DNA of 9,953 nt from an uncultured Leucothrix sp. GTDB taxonomy: Bacteria; Pseudomonadota; Gammaproteobacteria; Thiotrichales; Thiotrichaceae. This document shows positions 1-5,301 of the stretch, in pieces. The DNA lies in assembly GCA_938004025.1 (NCBI GenBank), contig CALKXC010000167.1, positions 1 through 9,953 on the forward strand, given 5' to 3'. The translations under genes were made by a program, and so were the position numbers. The notes below the pieces were generated by a model. That model was not told the origin of the DNA. It saw only the letters and a program-made list of their open reading frames with translations, and made no database searches. Each line of letters opens with the position of its first letter. Within the stretch, counting starts at the first letter, position 1.

Positions 1-231
1 GTTGGCTTACTGCCCAGAGAGGAGTTTCAATCGACCATCCGCGAAATCCACCGCTTAATTGTCTCCGGGGTTAATCAAATCATGAGATATCAAACCTTTA
101 ACGTCACGTGGGATAACTTCAATTCACAGCAGGCCGTCACCATACAGGCAATGCAGGTGATGGGGTCTATACCCTCCGATTTAATCACTGGAAAAATGCA
201 ACCGACGTTTAGCCCTCTAGGGTCGAATTAG
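1..231 (+). CDS. C-terminal part of an unrecognised protein (5' end outside window)
   Basis: An open frame runs from base 1 to a TAG at 229-231 and encodes 76 residues, starting VGLLPREEFQ and ending FSPLGSN. It has no internal stop and reads like real protein: an amphipathic stretch (REIHRLIVSGVNQIM), then YQTFNVTWDNFN, then a Gln/Met-rich segment (QQAVTIQAMQVMG). I do not recognise the family and assign no function. The start lies upstream of the window. It ends 44 bp before a dif-like site and lies on the same side as the partition remnant beyond 1657, so it may belong to the same plasmid or integrative element. It could also be the end of a truncated gene. Confidence rests on the open frame and composition only. 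Confidence 0.5.
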   Translation, partial: VGLLPREEFQSTIREIHRLIVSGVNQIMRYQTFNVTWDNFNSQQAVTIQAMQVMGSIPSDLITGKMQPTFSPLGSN

Positions 232-274
232 ATTGCTTCTGTGTACCACATCTGCAAAGTGCCGATGCCTTACA

Positions 275-316
275 AGTTCGCATAATTCCCATTATGTAAC
301 GCTTGCCCAGACCTTT
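275..316 (+). repeat. dif/pdif-like Xer recombination site, left copy
   Basis: The site reads as an 11-bp XerC-type arm (275-285, AGTTCGCATAA), a 6-bp centre (TTCCCA, 286-291) and an XerD-type arm starting TTATGT (292-302). From memory, the E. coli dif arms are GGTGCGCATAA and TTATGTTAAAT around 6 bp, so the inner arm bases match well. The outer XerD bases (AACGC) diverge. A 16-bp block, GCTTGCCCAGACCTTT (301-316), follows at the same spacing as in the copy at 1600-1641, and the two are in direct orientation. That the arms are conserved while the centre differs is what Xer sites show. It could instead be a site for another tyrosine recombinase. Confidence 0.6.
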
Positions 317-397
317 CTATCGCTATCGGTCGGCACAGTGCCAGAGCGGGGCGCTTTTTACTACCACACCCTAAAGCCTCGAATTCAAGCGCTATTA

Positions 398-1309
398 TTA
401 CTTAATGGATTCAAAGCTTCCGATGGTGACGTTTACTAAGGCTTGTTGCTCGTAAATATTATCACCATCTGCGTCAAGTTCCATTGAGACATAACTGCGA
501 AGTGTTGGATCTGATGGTCTAGATAGCTTGATAGTAGATCCTTCAGCACCATTGAGATAAATATAACCTTGGCTTGGGGCACCGTAAGTGTTGGTAACTA
601 GGTCAACAGAGGAGGATAAGACGATATAGCCATTGTTGCTTCTGTAAATGCGGCCGGTGACTGTGTCGGTTTGGCTGTCTACTAGTTTGAAATCTTTAAG
701 TAGGTATTGAATGCTAGTTCTACTATCAGAGCGGTATAAGTTGGCAGTAGATGTGATTGTATTGGCACTTTCTAAAAAGCGAACACTGCCGATGAGGCTT
801 TTTTTAATGGAGCCTTCTGTGCGGAGTAAATTATCAGTACCTAGTGAGTAATTTATTGGATTGTTTCGGCTGTCATAAGCATCTACCGAAAGTGTCATAT
901 CACCGTCAAATTGGCTAGCGAAAGCCCGTTGGCAGGCAGTGAAGTTGAATGTTGTCACTGTAGCCCCAGCAGTAGTGCTGAAAGTCCCTCCAAACTGACA
1001 ACCCTCGGTGCTAGTAGGCCTCTGTTGTTTGATTGTATTTGGGCGGCTTTTGGAATCTGGTTCATTATTCAGTGCGTCACTAAAATCTTCGTTGTCAAAC
1101 AGAGACATAGTGAAAGCAGATGCATTAGCTATTGTTAGGAGAGCTGGGCTTCGGCTACCTGAATAAGCTGAATTTGCACTTTGTGCATAGGCCATCGAAG
1201 TTGAAGTGGTATTGGAGGTGTTGTTGTGCTTACTATCACTCACACAGGCAGTGAGTAAAGACGAAGCTACACATAAAGTTAGCATGTTTACTTTAATGCG
1301 ATGAGTCAT
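398..1309 (-). CDS. predicted outer-membrane lipoprotein of unknown function, carried between two dif-like sites
   Basis: This gene encodes 303 residues. The N-terminus has a lysine/arginine n-region, a hydrophobic core and a lipobox LLTAC, placing the lipidated cysteine at residue 22. Ser/Thr/Asn-rich sequence follows, as in lipoprotein linkers. Val rather than Asp at +2 does not signal inner-membrane retention, so the outer membrane is likely. The mature part has two cysteines (EGCQFGG and FTACQRAF) that may form a disulfide. It is rich in beta-type Thr/Ser segments and ends with DADGDNIYE, resembling a Ca-binding loop, after a GYIYLNGAEGS motif. The layout recalls uncharacterised gammaproteobacterial lipoproteins ending in an xVDxDGDGxYE pattern; this is from memory. 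The ATG is supported by AAGGAAG just upstream on the minus strand. The gene stands alone within a module bounded by dif-like repeats, pointing to mobility. Function is unknown. Confidence 0.85.
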   Translation of the reverse strand: MTHRIKVNMLTLCVASSLLTACVSDSKHNNTSNTTSTSMAYAQSANSAYSGSRSPALLTIANASAFTMSLFDNEDFSDALNNEPDSKSRPNTIKQQRPTSTEGCQFGGTFSTTAGATVTTFNFTACQRAFASQFDGDMTLSVDAYDSRNNPINYSLGTDNLLRTEGSIKKSLIGSVRFLESANTITSTANLYRSDSRTSIQYLLKDFKLVDSQTDTVTGRIYRSNNGYIVLSSSVDLVTNTYGAPSQGYIYLNGAEGSTIKLSRPSDPTLRSYVSMELDADGDNIYEQQALVNVTIGSFESIK

Positions 1310-1599
1310 AGATCTTCCTTGTTCATAGATAATTAATCTGTGAAGTTATAGGTCTAATGAATGATGTATAGTCCATTTAAGATAAACGGCTTAATTACTA
1401 TGCTAGCTTGTTGGCAAGTGGGATAGACCCGTTAGGTACTAAAACGTCTTAGTAGTCAGCCTGGGCTTGGCCCAATTAGGCTTACAAGCAGTTTTCTATG
1501 GCAACGATAGGGAGGGTTCTTAAAGTCCACTGAACTAATGTTGTCATAGGTTTAAATCATTATAAGGTAATGTTGCGCAGCGTTGACTGTATTGGCAGG
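1310..1599. other. non-coding stretch upstream of the lipoprotein gene
   Basis: I see no convincing gene here. It must hold the promoter of the lipoprotein gene (minus strand), but no -35/-10 pair stands out. An imperfect hairpin lies at 1458-1482: AGCCT pairs with AGGCT, and inside it TGGGC pairs with GCCCA around TTG. No T-run follows, so it is not a clear terminator. Confidence 0.4.
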
Positions 1600-1641
1600 G
1601 GTTCGCATAATCGGCGTTATGTTCAGCTTGCCCAGACCTTT
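1600..1641 (+). repeat. dif/pdif-like Xer recombination site, right copy
   Basis: XerC-type arm GGTTCGCATAA (1600-1610), 6-bp centre TCGGCG (1611-1616) and XerD-type arm TTATGTTCAGC (1617-1627), followed by the same GCTTGCCCAGACCTTT block (1626-1641) as in the left copy. Over the 41 bp from GTTCG to CCTTT the two copies agree at about 34 positions. The differences cluster in the centre and in three bases after TTATGT. It is in direct orientation relative to the left copy, 1325 bp away, so recombination would excise a circle carrying the lipoprotein gene. The partition remnant begins directly after it, as dimer-resolution sites often lie near plasmid maintenance genes. Confidence 0.6.
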
Positions 1642-1656
1642 AAACTGATGAACTAA

Positions 1657-2187
1657 GCATTAAATCCGTTCTTCATTACTACCGATAACCATTTCTTATC
1701 GCTAGTAATGGACATAGCCGAGACTCATGGCAGTGTTGAGAAGTACGCCACGGTTGAGTGAGCGATTCGTGATGCTGAGAATTATGATTTGATGATATTG
1801 GATGGACCGGCTTTTGCAGAACGTCGTGGTTTGACGATGGTCAAAGCGTCAGACCTGATCATCCTACCGACAGGTTACAGCCTGGACGACATGGAACCAT
1901 AGATTGAAACCGCTTACGAACTGGAAGACAAAGGCATTGATGGTGACAAGCTGGTGTTTGTGTTTTGCCGAGCTGAAGGCTCAGAGTCAGAAGATGCTGC
2001 AGCATGGGCTTATATGAAAAAGGCACGGGTCAATGTACTGGAGCAAGTGTTTCCAGAAAGGGCATCGATCAGGCAAGCACACAATACGGGTAGGGCGGCC
2101 AGTGAAGTCTCTCACCCATCCATTAAAGAAAAAGTGATGCCGTTAGCACAAGCTATCGCAGATCTTGCTAACAAACAGGCAGCGTAA
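1657..2187 (+). pseudogene. ParA-family partition ATPase, decayed: 5' end missing and two in-frame stops
   Basis: One frame from 1657 to the TAA at 2185-2187 reads as the central and C-terminal parts of a plasmid/ICE ParA-type P-loop ATPase. Recognisable blocks are YDLMILDGPAFAERRGL (Walker B region and following), KASDLIILPTGYSLDDMEP, KLVFVFCRAEGSESE, ERASIRQAHNTGRA and a C-terminal PLAQAIADLANKQ. Two stops break the frame: TGA at 1759-1761 (after KYATVE) and TAG at 1900-1902 (after DDMEP; relatives usually have Gln there, from memory). The N-terminal part with the deviant Walker A motif is absent. Upstream the sequence runs into the dif-like site, so the 5' end was probably lost by recombination there. 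The longest intact piece, from the ATG at 1954, lacks the nucleotide-binding motifs and is unlikely to work. Confidence 0.75.
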
Positions 2188-2189
2188 TC

Positions 2190-2390
2190 ATGGCAAAACA
2201 AGGATTAGATATTGCACCACTACCACGGAAGGCCAAAGCAACTACAACGAGTGAAAAGCCAACAGCGAGCAAAACGAAGCCCACCAAACAGGTGAAACCA
2301 AAGGTGGTGGAAGAAGCTAGCCGTTCGGTACCTTTGTTGGGATGTACCCGGTATTGGGCGCAACCACCCGACATGTCAGTCGTGATCTGA
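2190..2390 (+). pseudogene. small partner gene of the ParA locus, truncated/frameshifted
   Basis: An ATG 2 nt after the ParA stop opens a 66-residue frame. Its first ~48 residues look genuine: MAKQGLDIAPLPRKAKAT, then a Lys/Thr/Pro-rich linker ending VVEEASRSVPL. This resembles the basic disordered N-terminus of small DNA-binding partners encoded after such ParA genes, which usually continue into a ribbon-helix-helix domain (family knowledge from memory). Here that domain is absent. The frame drifts into Cys/Trp-rich sequence (LLGCTRYWAQPPD) and stops at 2388-2390. A deletion or frameshift near 2330 is the simplest reading. The 2-nt spacing supports an original two-gene operon. A product might still be made, but it would lack its probable DNA-binding part. 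Confidence 0.5.
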
Positions 2391-2580
2391 AACAACAGGT
2401 ACATTGGGTACTGATGCACTGAAGGCGGCACAGCTGCCGGATAGAGTGCCAGGGACATCGATTACAAAGCCGGTCGGTTGGTAGCTGCCAAAGGATCGTA
2501 TGATCTAGGCTGAAGCTGAGGATGCACGTTCTGATGTGATTGGCAACCCAGCCCAATCAACCCGTCAGAATAGTGGTGTC
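2391..2580 (+). other. decayed, formerly coding-like sequence after the partition remnant
   Basis: In the frame continuing from a TGA at 2383-2385, the sequence reads like protein (LGTDALKAAQLPDRVPG, then LPKDRM and AEAEDARSDVIGNP). It is interrupted by TAG at 2482-2484 and TAG at 2506-2508. No start codon or ribosome binding site goes with it. I do not recognise the source; it may be another gene of the same plasmid or integrative element. Confidence 0.3.
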
Positions 2581-2588
2581 GTGCACAA

Positions 2589-2624
2589 AAAAGACAGGGC
2601 CCTGTTCAGAGCTACCTGTCTTTT
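2589..2624 (-). terminator. Rho-independent terminator of the galactose-oxidase-like gene
   Basis: AAAAGACAGG (2589-2598) pairs with CCTGTCTTTT (2615-2624) across a 16-nt loop. Read on the minus strand, the G/C-containing stem is followed directly by a run of six T, about 30 nt beyond the stop of the minus-strand gene ending at 2655. The matching A/T tracts mean it may also stop plus-strand transcripts coming from the partition remnant. Confidence 0.75.
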
Positions 2625-2654
2625 ACTTCCATAATTTTCAGCACCGATTAACGG

Positions 2655-4901
2655 TTATTTCACATTGATTTTAACCTGCGCACTATTCTTGCGACCTTGT
2701 GAGTCGATCATCACATACCAGAAATTATCCTCGCCTGTAAAGCCCGCTTTCGGTTTGTACCAGACTTTGCCGTCGGTGGTTTTGTTCGTCCAGCCACCTT
2801 TAGCTGTGTAGGAATATAAGGTATCAATCGCGATACCGCCGCTGGCCGTATCGTTAGCCAGAATATCCAGTACCAACCCCTTACCTTTAGTGGTGGTGAA
2901 GTAGTCCGCTTTTGCTACGGGGAAGGCACCTGATGCAGTAGCGTTTACCGTAATATTCACCTGTCCGCTGTTCGTGCGGCCCTGCGAATCTTTAAAGACG
3001 TACCAGATTTTATCGCTGCCGGTAAAACCAGTTTTTGAGGTGTAAACCAGTTTATTGTTAACCAGTGCGACTCTGCCACCCGCTAGTGACCAGACATTCG
3101 GGGCATTTAGCACCAAGCCATCGCCCTTGTCATTCGCAAGCACATCAATCGTCTTGGCTAAGCCTGTTGTCGCCGTTACATTGTCTGCTGTCGCGGTTGG
3201 GAAAGGTTGACTGGTACTGCCGTTACCACTGACCGTAATGGTGATCTCACCGCTATTACTGCGTCCTAATGCATCGACGAAGGTATACCAAATCTTATCC
3301 GTGCCGTTAAAACCGGCTTTGGGTTTATAGGTAATCTTGTTACCCACTAACGCAACATTACCGCCCTTCTGCGACCAGGGATTCGGCGGGTTTAGTGTTA
3401 AGTCAGTCCCCGTATCATTAGCCAATGCATTGATGGTGATCTGACCGCCACCTGTGACTGTAGCAAGGTCAGGCGAAGCCATTGGAAACGCAGGCGTAAC
3501 CGAATTAGCTGCTGAAATATTGATGATGTGACCTTCCGAGGGCACGCCTTTATTGTCTATCAGGTACATGAGATAGAAACCCGGTGGGGTTACATTGGGC
3601 GAGTTCGGCAGTGTCGCACTCACCCCATTGGCAGTATCGGTAAACACTAGCTCATGAAAACGTTGCTCGTCTATTTTGACTAAGGTCACCCGACTAATCA
3701 CATTCCCGGCACCATGACTGATGGCTACCTGATTACCGTTGGTGCCTTTAGCGGGTGCATTGGTAATCGTCGGGCGCTGGGCGAGTTGCCCTGCATCATT
3801 AAAGAGGTAAGGGGGGGAGAAGATTCTTCCCATAAGGAAGCTAGGGTTATCTGATGTGGAATTATTAACGACATCAGTTAAGACTCTGCCATCTTTTAGT
3901 AGCCTTAGATTGCCAATATCAGTCTCTGTCACCCCCGGTTCCAAGAAGGGAAGGGTCATCAACGACCATGATACTGTCGAAGGGTTCCAGATTTCCAGTG
4001 TTTCTGGGATGCTGTTCCCAACAGGGCCTAACGCCCTAAAAGTATTGAGCACTTGCCCATTAGGCAGCATGATCGTGTCATCAATAGAACGGGCGTTGCC
4101 CACCTCATAATCTCTTGATCCTGGTATCGTACTTAAAACAGGGGCTGATCCCGTGATATCAATCTGAAAGGGCTGCGAATTAATTGAAGAAGATCCACCG
4201 GGATAGTATAACTTTCCTGGCTGGTACATGACTGAATCACTGCCCCCATCAAGCTCACTCCCGCCTGGAAAAGCGGTAAATCCACCATTGCCGCCTACAT
4301 CAATATAGTAAAAATTTTCTGGCGTAAAACCCGCAGCAAATATTTTTCCACTTGGTGCGAGCCACTGTTGATCCCGTAAAGACAAATTGGAAGCACCGGT
4401 CAATATGCGCCAGGTATTAGTACCCGGCGAGTAGATTCTCTGCTGTGGGGCGTCGTTGACAAAAATATTACCATTGGCTAGGGTGCTGAATTCTGGCCCA
4501 CCTTCATTCATGTCCACATTTGCGATATTGTCCCGGCGATTGGTCTGGGTATTAAAAATCGCTGCATCATTGGTAGTTCCGGGGCCCACGATGAGCACAT
4601 TACCAGTGTTTGGGAGCAATCCCTTATTGCCGAAGGCCAGTGACCCTAGTGGGTTATCGGGTGTGAAGGTGATATGTGCATCCGCTCCTGTACCCAATTC
4701 AGGGTTCCAAATACTGATGTCTGTGGTGCTAAATCTGACCACTCTACCTTGTGGGTTTAGGATAGTTCTGTTTAACGTTATCGGTACTTCAAACTCGGCA
4801 CTCCATTGACCTTCGTCCTGTGGGGCTGCCTGTACTTGCGAGCTGAGCAAAATAAATAATATTCCCATCGAAATGAGTGTTCTTGTTGTTATTGGTTTCA
4901 T
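2655..4901 (-). CDS. exported galactose-oxidase-like (kelch/DUF1929) protein with three C-terminal cadherin/Ig-like repeats
   Basis: The ATG at 4901 gives 748 residues. It has AAAGG 6 nt upstream and starts a standard signal peptide (MKPITTRTLISMG, then ILFILLSS, cut after QVQA). A longer reading from a GTG at 4919 lacks such a site. Residues ~30-370 form a kelch-type beta-propeller, with repeated blocks such as IWNPELG, FNTQTN, YSPGTNTWRIL and EIWNPSTVSW. Residues ~373-460 are an E-set domain of galactose oxidase type (RPTITNAP, ISRVTLVKI, PPGFYLMYLIDNKGVPSEGHI). Three repeats fill the rest (about 3230-3488, 2943-3204 and 2658-2924), each with a LANDxG motif and a GFxGxDxxWYxxxDxxGRxNS motif. 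The Tyr-His pair expected where the sequence reads TETDIGNLRLLKDGRVL is absent, so oxidase activity is doubtful. Export to the surface or medium is likely. It is divergent from the gene at 5302, which carries the same repeats. Confidence 0.88.
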   Translation of the reverse strand: MKPITTRTLISMGILFILLSSQVQAAPQDEGQWSAEFEVPITLNRTILNPQGRVVRFSTTDISIWNPELGTGADAHITFTPDNPLGSLAFGNKGLLPNTGNVLIVGPGTTNDAAIFNTQTNRRDNIANVDMNEGGPEFSTLANGNIFVNDAPQQRIYSPGTNTWRILTGASNLSLRDQQWLAPSGKIFAAGFTPENFYYIDVGGNGGFTAFPGGSELDGGSDSVMYQPGKLYYPGGSSSINSQPFQIDITGSAPVLSTIPGSRDYEVGNARSIDDTIMLPNGQVLNTFRALGPVGNSIPETLEIWNPSTVSWSLMTLPFLEPGVTETDIGNLRLLKDGRVLTDVVNNSTSDNPSFLMGRIFSPPYLFNDAGQLAQRPTITNAPAKGTNGNQVAISHGAGNVISRVTLVKIDEQRFHELVFTDTANGVSATLPNSPNVTPPGFYLMYLIDNKGVPSEGHIINISAANSVTPAFPMASPDLATVTGGGQITINALANDTGTDLTLNPPNPWSQKGGNVALVGNKITYKPKAGFNGTDKIWYTFVDALGRSNSGEITITVSGNGSTSQPFPTATADNVTATTGLAKTIDVLANDKGDGLVLNAPNVWSLAGGRVALVNNKLVYTSKTGFTGSDKIWYVFKDSQGRTNSGQVNITVNATASGAFPVAKADYFTTTKGKGLVLDILANDTASGGIAIDTLYSYTAKGGWTNKTTDGKVWYKPKAGFTGEDNFWYVMIDSQGRKNSAQVKINVK
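2658..3488 (-). repeat. three tandem cadherin/Ig-like repeat units (protein-level) in the propeller protein
   Basis: The units lie at about 3488-3230 (begins FPMASPD), 3204-2943 (begins FPTATAD) and 2924-2658 (begins FPVAKAD), 85-90 residues each. Units 1 and 2 share a P-N-x-W-S-x-x-G-G-x-V block; unit 3 has YSYTAKGGW instead. All end with GRxNS and ITV/INV. They pair one-to-one with the units at 7081-7902, with unit 3 best conserved. Architecture resembles Pfam cadherin-like/Big_9 repeats of bacterial surface proteins (assignment by eye). Confidence 0.75.
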
Positions 4902-5087
4902 CGTAAGCCTTTGAGTCACTAGTAAAGGCTCTAGTACAGTCTAATAAAAACGTCAGCATTACCTTCACCAATACATAAGGTTTGCCTTAAGTGACCAACG
5001 GTAGTACTGGCCACCTGATCGATTGTAATTCTTGGCCATATGCGTTGTTTCTTAGCAGAGGTGATAAAGATGCCTATTTGCTTGAAG

Positions 5088-5110
5088 TGTATTCATAAAA
5101 GGTGAATACA
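5088..5110. promoter_or_regulatory. operator-like palindrome in the divergent intergenic region
   Basis: TGTATTCA (5088-5095) and TGAATACA (5103-5110) form a perfect 8-bp dyad around a 7-bp spacer. It lies about midway between the two divergent exported-protein genes. The half-site spacing is roughly that of a dimeric repressor or activator site, but no regulator can be named. A short stem-loop in RNA is the other reading. Confidence 0.4.
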
Positions 5111-5140
5111 GTGAGCACCTAAAGTTAGATCAAATAAAGT

Positions 5141-5167
5141 TAATTATAATTATTAAATGATTATAAT
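5141..5167. promoter_or_regulatory. AT-rich palindrome cluster
   Basis: TAATTATAATTA (5141-5152) is a perfect 12-bp palindrome. The self-complementary octamer ATTATAAT occurs at 5143-5150 and again at 5160-5167, 17 bp apart (under two helical turns). Each contains a consensus -10 hexamer TATAAT. This could be a promoter core, a regulator site or a nucleoid-protein binding patch; the sequence does not decide. Confidence 0.3.
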
Positions 5168-5181
5168 AAGCACATAAATAG

Positions 5182-5210
5182 TTACATATTATATTGTCTT
5201 ATATTATAAG
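5182..5210 (+). promoter_or_regulatory. candidate sigma-70 promoter for the DUF4832-type gene
   Basis: TTACAT (5182-5187) and TATAAG (5205-5210) are separated by 17 bp. Transcription would start near 5217, giving a leader of about 85 nt to the ATG at 5302. Surrounding sequence is very AT-rich, so chance matches are common and alternative -10 hexamers exist nearby. Confidence 0.3.
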
Positions 5211-5232
5211 GTTCCTGATGAACGGCAATACT

Positions 5233-5272
5233 ATACAGACAAACGGATGATTTTCGGAACATATGTCTGTAT
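5233..5272 (+). promoter_or_regulatory. inverted repeat in the leader spanning the upstream ATG
   Basis: ATACAGAC (5233-5240) pairs perfectly with GTCTGTAT (5265-5272) across 24 nt. The right arm covers the last base of the ATG at 5263-5265. If transcribed, the hairpin would hide that ATG and favour the in-frame ATG at 5302. It may instead be an operator in DNA. Confidence 0.35.
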
Positions 5273-5301
5273 TTAAACTTAAAATTGGGGAATTTTCTAC
5301 T

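Noticed and set aside
340..361. Small hairpin AGCG/CGCT followed by TTTTTA as terminator
   Set aside because: The stem is only 4 bp with a 3-nt loop. It faces the plus strand, where the only upstream gene is the partial one ending at 231; too weak to call.
233..439. Plus-strand 68-residue open frame
   Set aside because: It runs through the dif-like site and into the antisense 3' end of the lipoprotein gene. Composition is Cys/Leu-rich without a domain, and it has no ribosome binding site.
275..1641. Integron cassette with attC sites
   Set aside because: The pseudo-palindromic CATAA-N6-TTATG core does not provide paired attC R boxes with a GTTRRRY core, and there is no integrase or attI. A Xer-type site fits better.
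3856..4809. Plus-strand frames of 84 and 117 residues inside the propeller gene
   Set aside because: They are antisense to a well-supported gene and show no domain, signal or ribosome binding site.
5141..5170. Fur-box-like AT-rich hexamer array
   Set aside because: Repeated AATTAT/GATTAT hexamers arise easily in such AT-rich sequence, and neither neighbouring gene has an iron-related role.
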